64,000 bases of DNA from Castellaniella sp049673105. GTDB taxonomy: Bacteria > Pseudomonadota > Gammaproteobacteria > Burkholderiales > Burkholderiaceae_B. Under the pieces are notes generated by a model. The model was given only the letters and a program-made list of their open reading frames with translations. It was not told the origin of the DNA and ran no database searches. Location of the stretch: positions 134,061 through 198,060 of the forward strand of contig NZ_JBATXG010000008.1 of the NCBI RefSeq assembly GCF_049673105.1, in the 5' to 3' direction. Of this stretch, positions 27,002 to 35,367 are shown piece by piece. Positions within the stretch are counted from its first letter, which is position 1, and every line of letters starts with the position of its first letter. The translations under genes were made by a program, and so were the position numbers.

Positions 27002-27299
27002 TCGGGCGGAAACATAATTTGTTTCATCTCTGCGGTGGATCAGGCCGAACTTTATAGCGCTCCGGCGGACTAATCATCATGGACGAACCACCAGCCTTTC
27101 AGGCTGCGCCGTCCTGTCGTCCGCTTCTGCTTCTCCTCTTCCCCTCCCTATCGAAGCGGATGTTCCAGGGATGCCTTTATGGCATCCCTTTTTTTAGCGC
27201 GCAACGAGCGGCGGCTGTTCACGCCATCACTTTGTTTCAGACACGGTCCTGCGATCTGTAACATAATAGGCGTCACGGTTTTGCTAATGTGCTTCGATC
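27002..27299. other. 298-base intergenic region, possible 3' UTR or small RNA
   Basis: No convincing protein gene. An ATG at 27079 opens 60 codons with an unlikely Leu/Pro-rich composition, reading through the terminator. The region holds a pyrimidine-rich stretch (about 27110-27150) and ends in a strong intrinsic terminator at 27168-27195. It may be the rpoH 3' untranslated region or a small RNA. Confidence 0.4.
27168..27195 (+). terminator. Rho-independent terminator downstream of rpoH
   Basis: Perfect stem GGGATGCC-TTTAT-GGCATCCC followed by seven T residues. Confidence 0.92.
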
Positions 27300-29906
27300 A
27301 TGAAAATTGGCCTCCTGGTCTTTGGCCTGGCCGGGCTGCTGGCCCTGATTTCCTTCATGCCGCCGCTGGCGGGGCGTCTGCGCTTGCCGTATTCCGTACT
27401 GCTGGCCATTGTCGGTTTCGTGCTGGGCGTGATCATCCATGTGCATGGCTGGGCGCCGGGGGTCGTGGCGGATTTTCTGGATTCACTGCAGAACTTCGAG
27501 ATCTCCTCCGAAACGTTTCTGTACGTCTTCCTGCCGGTCTTATTGTTTGAAGCCGCACTGGCGATGAATATCCGCCGGCTGCTGGATGACATCAGCCCGA
27601 TCCTGGTGATGGCCATCGTGGCCGTCGTGGTCTGCACGGTGGCGGTGGGCTTTTCCCTGGCGGCGATTTCCCCCTATGGCCTGGTAGTTTGCCTGATGCT
27701 GGGGGCCATCGTGGCGACGACCGACCCGGTTGCGGTGGTGGGCATTTTTCGCGAAGTCGGGGCGCCTCGCCGCCTGACCACCCTGGTTGAGGGCGAGTCC
27801 CTGTTCAACGATGCAGCATCCATCGCCTTGTATTCCGTGCTGCTCAGCGTCCTGTTCAGCGGCGGCGAGCCCTCCGTGACCCAGGTGGTAGTCAGTTTTC
27901 TGCTCAGTTTCATCGGCGGCGGCCTGGCCGGTCTGGTCATGGGGCGGCTGGCCACCTCGTTGTTCCGTTGGCTGCGCGGCTGGCCGCCGGCCGAGATCAC
28001 GCTGACGGTGTCCCTGGCCTATCTGACGTTCTATGTGGCGGAACACTACCTGGGCGTATCGGGTGTGGTGGCCACGGTCGTCGCCGGTCTGGTGGTGGGG
28101 TCCAATGGCCGTACTCGCATGTCGCCCACCACGTTCGAACAATTGGAGGGCGCCTGGGCGCAGTTCGGTTTCTGGGCCAATTCCCTGATCTTCCTGTTTG
28201 CCGCCATGCTGATTCCACGCATGATGGCGGAAATCACCTGGATGGAGGTCCTGCTGATCCTGGTGGTCTTCATCGTCACCCTGGGGGCCAGGGCCGTCAT
28301 GGTCTACGGCCTGTTGCCCTTGCTGGGGCGGCTGCGCCTGAGCACCCAGGTCAGCCCGTCCTACCGGGCGGTGATGTTGCTGGGCGGCTTGCGCGGCGCG
28401 GTATCGCTGGCGCTGGCGCTGGCGGTGACCGAACAGCCGGCCGTACCGCACGAAGCTCGTCAGTTCATCGCCGTCGTGACAACGGGCTTTGTGTTGATGA
28501 CGCTGTTCGTCAACGGCCTGACCCTGCGGCCTCTGATCGCCCGTCTGGGCCTGGATCAGTTGTCGCCGGTGGACCGCACCTTGCGCGATCAGGCGCAGAT
28601 CGTGGAACTGGAAGCGCTGCGCCTGCGGATCGACGAAATCGCCCGCCACGAACATATCGGTCCGGAAGTGCTGGAACGCCTGCATGCGGTGTTCGACGCC
28701 AGTCAGACCAGCATGGATGCGGCACAGGTGCAGCAGCTGTCCATGGACCAGAAGGTCGCGGTCGGCATGGGGATACTGGCTGGCCGCGAAGAGGAAATGT
28801 TCTTTGAAACGCTGAAAGCCCAAGTGGTGGACTGGCGCACGGCAGAATCCCTGTTGGCGCGTGCCGAGCGCCTGGGGGATATGGTGCGAACCGGCGGCCT
28901 GGCGGGTTTTGAATCCGCCATCGAAGGGGATCTGCGCTATGCCAGTACCCTGCGCCTGGCCCTGCGGCTGCATCATCTGACGGGCAAGCCGTTCTGGCTG
29001 GGGCGGGAACTGGCCCGACGCTTTACCAATCTGATGTGCAAATGGGCGGTCGCCCGCCGCCTGATCCAGTTTGCCCGCACGGATGTGCAGCCTTTGCTGG
29101 GGGCGGAGGTCACCGACATCATCATTGCCGCCCATCAGCGGCGCCTGGCTTTGCTGGAAGGCGCGTTGCAGGCCTTGACGCTGCAGTACCCCAGCTATGC
29201 CCGGCATCTGCAGGAAGCCTATCTGGCGCGGATGGCGCGATCTCTGGAACGCATGCACTACCGGGATATGCTGACGCACAACCTGATCAGCGGCGAGGCG
29301 TATTCCGACTTGGTCCAGCAGGTCGAGATGCGCTGGGGGCCGCTGGAAACGCATCCCGGTCTGGACATCGCCCTGAGCGCCGAGGCCATGGTGCAGCGGG
29401 TCAGCCTGTTCGAGGGGCTGGACGAGGCCACCATGAGTGCCATCGGCAAGGTGTTGAAACCTCGCCTGGCGGTGCCGGGGCAGGCGATTCACACCCGCAT
29501 CGGGCGCAGCCACGCCATGTATTTCGTGGCGTCCGGCGCCGTGGCGCTGAATCTACCCGATGGTACAACCGCCGAACTGGGCAGCGGCCAGATTTTCGGG
29601 GAAATGGCGCTGGCCATGAATCACGACTTCCAGGCTCAGGCCCGCTCGATCGGCTATAGCCGGCTGTTGATGCTGCAGGAAAAGGATTTCAAGCGCCTGC
29701 TGGCGCAATTCCCGGTGTTGCGCGACAAGATCGACGCGATTGTGCATCAGCGCCTGCGCGCGGTCGAGGTCTGGCGGCAGTTCGAATCCGGACAGCGTCA
29801 GCACGAGCCGCTGCCCGATCTGCATGCGGCTCGGGCCGTCGCGTCGGTGCCGCAGGAGCAGGCCGCCGCGACGACGCAGCCGGATGCGCCGACGACGGCC
29901 CTATAG
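27300..29906 (+). CDS. CPA1-family Na+/H+ antiporter with C-terminal cyclic-nucleotide-binding domain
   Basis: An 868-residue protein. Residues 1-420 form the 12-helix CPA1 exchanger with ATTDPVAVVGIF and EGESLFNDAASIALY, the ion-binding core. A long cytoplasmic, mostly helical region follows (about 430-690). The last third has a CRP-like cyclic-nucleotide-binding fold (about 695-820), with MYFVASGAVALNLPDG and GSGQIFGEMALAMN containing the phosphate-cassette-like G-E-M-A-L. This resembles SOS1/NhaP-type exchangers. Exchange is probably gated by a ligand or by the tail. It overlaps the convergent SCO gene by 6 bases. Confidence 0.88.
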   Translation: MKIGLLVFGLAGLLALISFMPPLAGRLRLPYSVLLAIVGFVLGVIIHVHGWAPGVVADFLDSLQNFEISSETFLYVFLPVLLFEAALAMNIRRLLDDISPILVMAIVAVVVCTVAVGFSLAAISPYGLVVCLMLGAIVATTDPVAVVGIFREVGAPRRLTTLVEGESLFNDAASIALYSVLLSVLFSGGEPSVTQVVVSFLLSFIGGGLAGLVMGRLATSLFRWLRGWPPAEITLTVSLAYLTFYVAEHYLGVSGVVATVVAGLVVGSNGRTRMSPTTFEQLEGAWAQFGFWANSLIFLFAAMLIPRMMAEITWMEVLLILVVFIVTLGARAVMVYGLLPLLGRLRLSTQVSPSYRAVMLLGGLRGAVSLALALAVTEQPAVPHEARQFIAVVTTGFVLMTLFVNGLTLRPLIARLGLDQLSPVDRTLRDQAQIVELEALRLRIDEIARHEHIGPEVLERLHAVFDASQTSMDAAQVQQLSMDQKVAVGMGILAGREEEMFFETLKAQVVDWRTAESLLARAERLGDMVRTGGLAGFESAIEGDLRYASTLRLALRLHHLTGKPFWLGRELARRFTNLMCKWAVARRLIQFARTDVQPLLGAEVTDIIIAAHQRRLALLEGALQALTLQYPSYARHLQEAYLARMARSLERMHYRDMLTHNLISGEAYSDLVQQVEMRWGPLETHPGLDIALSAEAMVQRVSLFEGLDEATMSAIGKVLKPRLAVPGQAIHTRIGRSHAMYFVASGAVALNLPDGTTAELGSGQIFGEMALAMNHDFQAQARSIGYSRLLMLQEKDFKRLLAQFPVLRDKIDAIVHQRLRAVEVWRQFESGQRQHEPLPDLHAARAVASVPQEQAAATTQPDAPTTAL

Positions 29907-30512
29907 CAGCAGCTTGATGTCGTGCGCCATGTCTTCCGGCGTCAGGGATGGCCCCAGCAGGGCGCGGGCTTCGCCGTTCTGGTCCATCAGGTAGAACGCC
30001 GCCGAATGATTCATCGCGTACTGTTCGGGAGTCGGGCCGGGTTCCTTGGCATAAAAGGCCTTGAATGAACGGGCGGTGCTGTCCAGTTGTTCAGGGGTGC
30101 CGGTCAGGCCGATGAAGCTCGGGTCGAAGGCCTGCATATAGGCGTTCAGAATTTCCGGGGTGTCGCGCGCCGGGTCGACGGAAATCATGATGACCTGGAC
30201 CTTGTCGGCTTGGTCGCCCAACAGTTCCAGGGTCTGGGCTGCCTGGGCCAGGGCGGTCGGGCAGACGTCGGGGCATTGGGTATAGCCGAAAAACACCAGC
30301 AGGACCTTGCCTTTGAAATCGGCCAGCGTACGCAGGGCGCCATGGTGGTCGGTCATGGACAAGTCTTTGCCCAGATGCGTGCCGCTGATGTCGTTGCCTT
30401 CGAAGGGCAGGGGCTCGGCGGCTTTTGAGGTGCAGCCGATCAAGGCCAGGGGCAAGCTGGCGGCGATGCCGGCCAGCAGGGTGCGGCGGGAAACAGAAAA
30501 AGAGGCGGTCAT
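29901..30512 (-). CDS. SCO1/SenC/PrrC family copper chaperone
   Basis: A 203-residue membrane-anchored thioredoxin-fold protein that delivers copper to the CuA site of cytochrome oxidase. The N-terminus is a Tat/Sec-type signal (SRRTLLAGIAASLPLALIGC) ending in a lipobox, so a lipoprotein facing the periplasm. The copper ligands are CPDVC and the His of MNHSAAFYLMD. It is the last gene of the oxidase assembly cluster, about 50 bases after ctaB. Confidence 0.92.
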   Translation of the reverse strand: MTASFSVSRRTLLAGIAASLPLALIGCTSKAAEPLPFEGNDISGTHLGKDLSMTDHHGALRTLADFKGKVLLVFFGYTQCPDVCPTALAQAAQTLELLGDQADKVQVIMISVDPARDTPEILNAYMQAFDPSFIGLTGTPEQLDSTARSFKAFYAKEPGPTPEQYAMNHSAAFYLMDQNGEARALLGPSLTPEDMAHDIKLLL

Positions 30513-30562
30513 GCTTCTACCTATCGGGGTCAGGGGGCCGGACCCGACCGGGAAGCATCACA

Positions 30563-31468
30563 TCAGATGGTGCCCAACGCCAGGCCGACCCAGTGATCCA
30601 GCAACAGCGCTGCGAACAGCAGGGCCAGATACAAAATCGAATACCAGAACAGTTTACGCGCTCTGGCATCGGAATAGTTGCGATAGAGCATCCAGGCTTG
30701 CCAGACGAAGCGACCGCTGAGCAGGCAGGCGGCGGCCAGGTAGGCTGGGCCGCTCATGCGGATGACGTAGGGCAGCAGGGATGCCGCAAACAGCGCGATG
30801 CTGTAGAGCAGCACGTGCAACTGGGTGAAGTTCTGTCCGTGCGTGACCGGCAGCATGGGTAGGCCGGATTCCTCGTATTCGTGGTGGCGGTATAGGGCCA
30901 GCGCCCAGAAATGGGGCGGGGTCCAGATGAAGATGATCAACACCAGCACCCAGGCTTCGGCGGGCACCGCATCGGCCATGGCGGCCCAGCCCAGCGCCGG
31001 CGGCATGGCGCCGGACAATCCGCCGATGACGATGTTCTGGGGGGTCAGGGGTTTCAGGATGGCGGTGTAGATCAAGGCATAACCGACAAAGGTGGCGAAG
31101 GTCAGCCACATGGTCAGGGCGTTGACCCAGGTGTTCAGGATGAACATGCCCGCGCCGCCCAGCACCCCGGCCATGAGCAGCACCTGGGGCGGGGTGATCT
31201 GGCCGGATGCTGTGCCGCGCCGCGCCGTGCGCCGCATGCGCGCGTCGGTTTCGCGTTCGATCAGGCAATTGACGGAAAACGCGGCGGCGGCCAGCAGCCA
31301 GATGCCCAGCGTGGCAGCTGCCGCCCGGCCCAGATCGGGCATGCCGGGCACCGCCAGGAACATGCCGATGACGGCACAGAACACCGCTAATTGGGTGACC
31401 CTGGGTTTGGTCAGCACCAGGTATTGGTGCAGCAGGGATGGGTGGCGGGCAGCGGCGGCGGTTGTCAT
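30563..31468 (-). CDS. ctaB: Protoheme IX farnesyltransferase (heme O synthase)
   Basis: A 301-residue UbiA-superfamily membrane enzyme (ctaB/cyoE/COX10) that adds farnesyl to heme b, the first step to heme A. It shows LVLTKPRVTQLAVFCAVIG at the first helix, the N-x3-E-x3-D variant NCLIERETDARMRRT as the diphosphate motif, and WTPPHFWALALYRHHEYE, diagnostic of heme O synthases. It is transcribed directly after ctaA (9 bases apart), so the two heme A enzymes are coupled. Confidence 0.95.
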   Translation of the reverse strand: MTTAAAARHPSLLHQYLVLTKPRVTQLAVFCAVIGMFLAVPGMPDLGRAAAATLGIWLLAAAAFSVNCLIERETDARMRRTARRGTASGQITPPQVLLMAGVLGGAGMFILNTWVNALTMWLTFATFVGYALIYTAILKPLTPQNIVIGGLSGAMPPALGWAAMADAVPAEAWVLVLIIFIWTPPHFWALALYRHHEYEESGLPMLPVTHGQNFTQLHVLLYSIALFAASLLPYVIRMSGPAYLAAACLLSGRFVWQAWMLYRNYSDARARKLFWYSILYLALLFAALLLDHWVGLALGTI

Positions 31469-31477
31469 GGAATCATT

Positions 31478-32491
31478 CTAGGCGTCCTGGCGGCGGCTGC
31501 CGCTAGGGAGTTTCCCTGCCTGGGCCAGCCGCCACAGCAAGGTGGTGCCGACCAGCACCAGGCCGGCGGCGCCGCCGTTATGCATCACGGCGATCAGCAG
31601 CGGCCATTGAAAGAAGATGGTCGTCAGCCCGGTGAACAGTTGCAGGGCCAGCAAGGCCAGCAGCAGGCGGGCGGGGCCGCGCAGACCGGGCACCGCGCGC
31701 CAGCGCCAGGCCAGCACGCCCAGCAGGGCCAGGACCACCAAGGCGAAATTGCGATGAGTCCAGTGGATGGCGGTCAGCGCGTCTTGGGAAATCGGGTCGC
31801 CGCTGGCTTGCTGGCCCAGGCTGCGCAGCATCGAAAAGCCTTCCTGGAAGTTCATGGGCGGCATCCAGACACCGTGGCAGGTCGGGAAATCCATGCAGGC
31901 CAGAGCAGCGTAGTTGGTGCTGACCCAGCCGCCCAGCGCCAGCTGCAGAAACAGCACGGTCAGGCCTAGCATCATCCAGCCACGACCGCTGGCCAGCGCC
32001 GCCGGCACCGGGTCGTGGGATTTTTCGCGGGCGGCCAGCCAGGTCATCATGGCCAGCAGGCTCATGCCCAGGACCAGATGGGTGGTGACCACCAGCGGCA
32101 TCAGGCGATGAGTGACGGTCCAGGCGCCGAAAGCGCCCTGCAGACAGACCAGGCCCAGTACGGCGGTGGCCAGCGCCGGGCTGCGCGCCAGGGCATGACG
32201 CAGGCGCCAGGCCAGGACCGTGAAGGCGATGATCAGCATGCCCAGGAAAGCGCCGGCATAGCGGTGGATCATCTCGACCCAGGCCTGAAAGGCGCTGACC
32301 GGGCCATACGGCATGGCTTCCAGCGCCTGGCGGATGGAGGCATGCGCCCCCAGGGGGCTGAAGTGCCCATAGCAGCCCGGCCAATCAGGGCAGCCCAGGC
32401 CGGAATCGGTCAGCCGCACGAAGGCGCCGAACATGATCAGGTCCAGCGTCAGGAACCAGGCCAGAAAAACCAGGCGGCGATAGGCGGTCAC
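31478..32491 (-). CDS. ctaA: Heme A synthase
   Basis: A 337-residue eight-helix membrane protein (COX15/CtaA) converting heme O to heme A. It has the typical tandem four-helix bundles with heme-ligand histidines, for example WVEMIHRYAGAFLGM and the later TAIHWTHRNFALVVLA. Two conserved Cys-containing periplasmic loops are visible (LGCPDWPGCYG and CMDFPTCHGVW). Its start lies three bases after the stop of the SCO-like gene and ctaB follows. Confidence 0.95.
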   Translation of the reverse strand: MTAYRRLVFLAWFLTLDLIMFGAFVRLTDSGLGCPDWPGCYGHFSPLGAHASIRQALEAMPYGPVSAFQAWVEMIHRYAGAFLGMLIIAFTVLAWRLRHALARSPALATAVLGLVCLQGAFGAWTVTHRLMPLVVTTHLVLGMSLLAMMTWLAAREKSHDPVPAALASGRGWMMLGLTVLFLQLALGGWVSTNYAALACMDFPTCHGVWMPPMNFQEGFSMLRSLGQQASGDPISQDALTAIHWTHRNFALVVLALLGVLAWRWRAVPGLRGPARLLLALLALQLFTGLTTIFFQWPLLIAVMHNGGAAGLVLVGTTLLWRLAQAGKLPSGSRRQDA

Positions 32492-32494
32492 TGC

Positions 32495-33106
32495 TTATCC
32501 GATCCGGGAATTTTTCAGCAGGACGCGGATGTCGTCACGCACGCCTTCAGGGTCCTGGCCATCTGGGAACTGCATCATCAGATGGCCCAAGGGATCGACG
32601 ATCCAGAGGCCCGAGGCCAGCGCGGCTGCGGGGTCGGCGGCGCCGGGCGCCAACCAGGCTGCCAGCTGAGCAGGATCGGCGCGCAGCACGTGCGTGCCGA
32701 CATAGGCATCACCGACGACCGGGGCGATGGGGGCGTTGTCGGTGACGAACAGGATGCGTTCCAGGCGGTCGACGTTTTTGCCCTGGCTGGCATGCGAATT
32801 GCGCATCACGAACAGGCCGCGCACGCAGGATTCAGGGCAGGCGCCGGGGCCGGTGCTGATCAGCAGCCATTGCCCTTTGAGCTGATTCAGATCGTACGGC
32901 TGCCCCTGGCTGTCGCGCAGGGTGAGGGTGTCCGGGATCGGGCGTTGAGGTTCGAGCAGCTGGCCGTAGTTTGTCTGGATGGCGGGCCGCAGGCCCAGCG
33001 CCGGCACATAGTAGGCCAGCAGGGCGAACACCACGGGCGCCAGGGCAACCAGAAAGATGGCGATGACCGGAGTGATGGAACGGGGGCGGGCGGGAACAGT
33101 CGTCAT
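32495..33106 (-). CDS. SCO-like membrane-anchored thioredoxin-fold protein of the oxidase cluster
   Basis: A 203-residue protein with one N-terminal membrane helix (about residues 10-33, VIAIFLVALAPVVFALLAYY) and a periplasmic thioredoxin-like domain. The redox-type pair is in GPGACPESCVRGLF and a conserved strand reads GLWIVDPLGHLMMQFPDG. It is typical of Betaproteobacterial oxidase clusters between SURF1 and ctaA and is presumed to help copper insertion or thiol reduction. A C-P-x-x-C motif but no clear distal SCO histidine is seen. ATG 33106 lies two bases after the SURF1 stop. Confidence 0.85.
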   Translation of the reverse strand: MTTVPARPRSITPVIAIFLVALAPVVFALLAYYVPALGLRPAIQTNYGQLLEPQRPIPDTLTLRDSQGQPYDLNQLKGQWLLISTGPGACPESCVRGLFVMRNSHASQGKNVDRLERILFVTDNAPIAPVVGDAYVGTHVLRADPAQLAAWLAPGAADPAAALASGLWIVDPLGHLMMQFPDGQDPEGVRDDIRVLLKNSRIG

Positions 33107-33108
33107 GG

Positions 33109-33894
33109 TCAGGGTGCGTCCGATTCTGATGGGGCGGCGGGTTTCCGCCAGGAGCGCCATAGGATGGCAGCGGCGGCGATCAGGGCAATGGCGGCGAAGC
33201 TGAACCATTGTCCGGCGTAGTTGTAGTTCTGGCTGGCATTATCCGATGGGCCGGGCCATTCCTGGATCAGGCCGACATCCTGGGTAGGGGCTTGTTCCAG
33301 CACGACGGGCAGCAGGCGCAGGCCGGTGGCAGCCGCCAGCGCATCCAGGCTCAGATTCTGCATGCGCGGCGGCACGCCGTCCAAGGACGGGAAGGGCCGT
33401 GGCAGTTCCGCGCCCTCGCCGCCGGTCAGTTGGTCGAGGTCAAGCAGACGGGGCACCTGACGCAGCAGGGTGCCTTGGATGCGGACCGGCCCCTCGGCAG
33501 CCCGCAGATCGGGCAGGACGGCGGGCGGCATCGGTCGGGCGACCCAGCCGCGCAGCACCAGCACGGCGGCGCCGGGATCATCCTGCAGGGCCAATGGGGT
33601 CGCTACCCAGAGACCAGGCTGACCTTTGAGGTTACGATTATCCAGGAGTACAGTAAACGGATTGAGCCATTGCCCCCGAGCGCTGGCGCGATGCCATTCA
33701 GGTCCGGCAGGGGTGTCGGTCGTCAGCGTCAGCGGCGGCGCTTGCTGGCCGGCCAAGCGGGCGGCGTGAATGGCTTCGCGCTCATGGGCACGGCCCAATT
33801 GCCACTGGCCCGCCGCGATGCAGATACCTGTCAGCAGGATCAGCAATACGATGGCCGCCAGGGTTTTTTTTCTTAAGACCGGGAATCCATCCAT
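33109..33894 (-). CDS. SURF1 family oxidase assembly protein
   Basis: A 261-residue protein with a membrane helix at each end (about 10-28 and 233-250) and a periplasmic domain between, the SURF1/SHY1 topology. Conserved features are GQWQLGRAHEREA, WLNPFTVLLDNR, VLVLRGWVAR and NYNYAGQWFSFAAIAL. SURF1 delivers heme A to subunit I. Its start codon (33892-33894, minus) shares two bases with the start of the divergent DUF2909 gene, and no ribosome site is visible before it. A run of eight A residues near codon 8 is a possible slippage point. Confidence 0.9.
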   Translation of the reverse strand: MDGFPVLRKKTLAAIVLLILLTGICIAAGQWQLGRAHEREAIHAARLAGQQAPPLTLTTDTPAGPEWHRASARGQWLNPFTVLLDNRNLKGQPGLWVATPLALQDDPGAAVLVLRGWVARPMPPAVLPDLRAAEGPVRIQGTLLRQVPRLLDLDQLTGGEGAELPRPFPSLDGVPPRMQNLSLDALAAATGLRLLPVVLEQAPTQDVGLIQEWPGPSDNASQNYNYAGQWFSFAAIALIAAAAILWRSWRKPAAPSESDAP

Positions 33895-34105
33895 GAAAGT
33901 GCTGATTGTTATCCTGTTTCTGGCGATTGTCGCCAGCTTGGGCTCGGCCCTGATGTTTCTGATGCAGGATCAGGGGCGTAGCGGTCGGATGGCCTGGGCC
34001 CTGACCTGGCGGGTGGGCCTGTCCATCCTGCTGTTCCTGTTCCTGTTGTTGGCGCATGCCCTGGGGTGGATCGAGGCCAACGGGGTGCCGGTCACCGTGG
34101 GGTGA
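33893..34105 (+). CDS. DUF2909 twin transmembrane protein
   Basis: A 70-residue protein with two membrane helices (about 2-23 and 37-58) separated by a basic loop (QDQGRSGRMAW). Small DUF2909 proteins are regularly found within Betaproteobacterial cytochrome oxidase clusters. It is the only plus-strand gene in this cluster, reading towards ctaE. GGGA lies 8 bases before ATG 33893, inside the opposite gene's leader. Confidence 0.8.
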   Translation: MKVLIVILFLAIVASLGSALMFLMQDQGRSGRMAWALTWRVGLSILLFLFLLLAHALGWIEANGVPVTVG

Positions 34106-34126
34106 ACCGGCGCCGGGGGGGGGATG

Positions 34127-35005
34127 TCACACCCAGTAGACGAAAATGTACAGGCCTAGCCAGACGACGTCCACAAAGTGCCAGTACCAGGCTGCGCCTT
34201 CGAATCCGAAGTGGTGTTCAGCCGTGAAATGGCCGCGTACCAGGCGCAACCAGATCACCGTCAGCATGGTGGCCCCCAGTATGACGTGAAAGCCGTGAAA
34301 GCCGGTCAGCATGTAGAACAGCGCGCCGAAGGCGCCGGACGTAAAGCGCAGGTTCAGTTCGGTGTAGGCGTGGTGGTATTCATACGCCTGGCAGGCCACA
34401 AAGGTAAAGCCCAGAATGATGGTCAGACCCAGCCACAGAATGGCTTTTTGGCGCTGGGCAGCCCGCAGCGCGTGGTGGGCGATGGTCAGGGTCAGGCCCG
34501 ATGTCAGCAGTAGGGCGGTATTGATGGTCGGCAACCAGAATGGCCCGACAGCTTCAAACGGAGCGACGGTGCCGGCTGGGCCAAAATTAGGCCAGGCCCC
34601 TGTGAAACTGGGCCATAGCAGCGTCTGGGAATCCAGCGTGCTCAGCCACGGGGTGGAGACTTCCCGCGTGTACCATAGCGCCCCGAAAAAAGCGGAAAAG
34701 AACATGACCTCGGAAAAGATGAACCAGGTCATGCTCCAGCGGTAGGAATGGTCGATGCGTTTGCTGTTCATGCCGCCTTCGGATTCGCGAATGGCATCGC
34801 CAAACCAGCTGAACAGCACGACGAACATGCACAGGATGCCGGCGATGCACAGCCAGCGGCCAAAAGCGTAGTCGTTGACCCAGAATGCCGCGCCTAGCAG
34901 CGTGGCCAGCATGCAAAGGCTGCCCTGGATCGGGTGGGCGGAGTGGGGCGGGACGTAATAGTAAGGAGCTTTGCTGCCGTCCGCTGTCTGTGCAACTGCT
35001 GTCAT
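34127..35005 (-). CDS. ctaE: Cytochrome c oxidase subunit III
   Basis: A 292-residue seven-helix subunit III of the aa3-type oxidase. It has the N-terminal YYYVPPHSAHPIQGS, then WFIFSEVMFFSAFFGALWYTR (helix III with the conserved Glu), YEYHHAYTELNLRF and GFHGFHVILGA. The C-terminus GAAWYWHFVDVVWLGLYIFVYWV is characteristic. It stabilises subunit I and supplies proton uptake. It lies 21 bases after DUF2970. Confidence 0.96.
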   Translation of the reverse strand: MTAVAQTADGSKAPYYYVPPHSAHPIQGSLCMLATLLGAAFWVNDYAFGRWLCIAGILCMFVVLFSWFGDAIRESEGGMNSKRIDHSYRWSMTWFIFSEVMFFSAFFGALWYTREVSTPWLSTLDSQTLLWPSFTGAWPNFGPAGTVAPFEAVGPFWLPTINTALLLTSGLTLTIAHHALRAAQRQKAILWLGLTIILGFTFVACQAYEYHHAYTELNLRFTSGAFGALFYMLTGFHGFHVILGATMLTVIWLRLVRGHFTAEHHFGFEGAAWYWHFVDVVWLGLYIFVYWV

Positions 35006-35026
35006 GTTGTTCTCCTCTTTCTGATT

Positions 35027-35218
35027 CTAGGCTGTGACCAGCCGGACGGCCAGTAGCAGCAGCAATACGAATACCAGCCCGCCCAGCAGGCCCGCGACGA
35101 TAAGATGCGACGGGCCGATGCGGTTCAGATCGTCGTCATGACCGGAGCGTTTGCGCAGGCCCAGAAACGCCCAGGCGATGGTGCGCACCGATCGCAGAAA
35201 AGCGCCTGGCCCGCTCAA
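35027..35218 (-). CDS. DUF2970 small membrane protein
   Basis: A 63-residue protein (TTG start, SGPGAFLRSVRTIAWAFLG) with a basic central region (LRKRSGHDDDLNRIGP) and one C-terminal membrane helix (HLIVAGLLGGLVFVLLLLLA). DUF2970 proteins usually stand between Cox11 and subunit III. The TTG overlaps the TGA of the upstream 38-residue gene (TTGA), which decides the start. Function unknown. Confidence 0.8.
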   Translation of the reverse strand: MSGPGAFLRSVRTIAWAFLGLRKRSGHDDDLNRIGPSHLIVAGLLGGLVFVLLLLLAVRLVTA

Positions 35219-35331
35219 TCGGCGACCCCGTACAGATTGGCGCGGACAAAGGTCCAGACCAGGATGGCGATCGCGAATAGAGCCAGGATCCATCCGGTGC
35301 GACGATTGCGGCGACGTTGTTCAGGTGTCAT
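35215..35331 (-). CDS. Cytochrome oxidase small assembly protein (38 residues)
   Basis: Reads MTPEQRRRNRRTGWILALFA then a short hydrophobic helix and RANLYGVAD. A strongly basic N-terminus, one membrane helix and a position straight after ctaD match the very small protein found there in Betaproteobacterial oxidase operons. It begins 37 bases after ctaD and its TGA overlaps the TTG start of DUF2970. It may help insert subunit I; this is inference from position. Confidence 0.75.
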   Translation of the reverse strand: MTPEQRRRNRRTGWILALFAIAILVWTFVRANLYGVAD

Positions 35332-35367
35332 GACGAAACTTCCAGTGATGCCGGTATCCAGCCTTAT

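Noticed and set aside
27079..27261. Sixty-codon frame between rpoH and the antiporter
   Set aside because: No ribosome site, improbable composition, and it runs through a strong terminator hairpin.
27540..29513. Minus-strand frame of 657 codons opposite the antiporter
   Set aside because: Composition is Gln/His/Gly-rich and the plus-strand antiporter is unambiguous.
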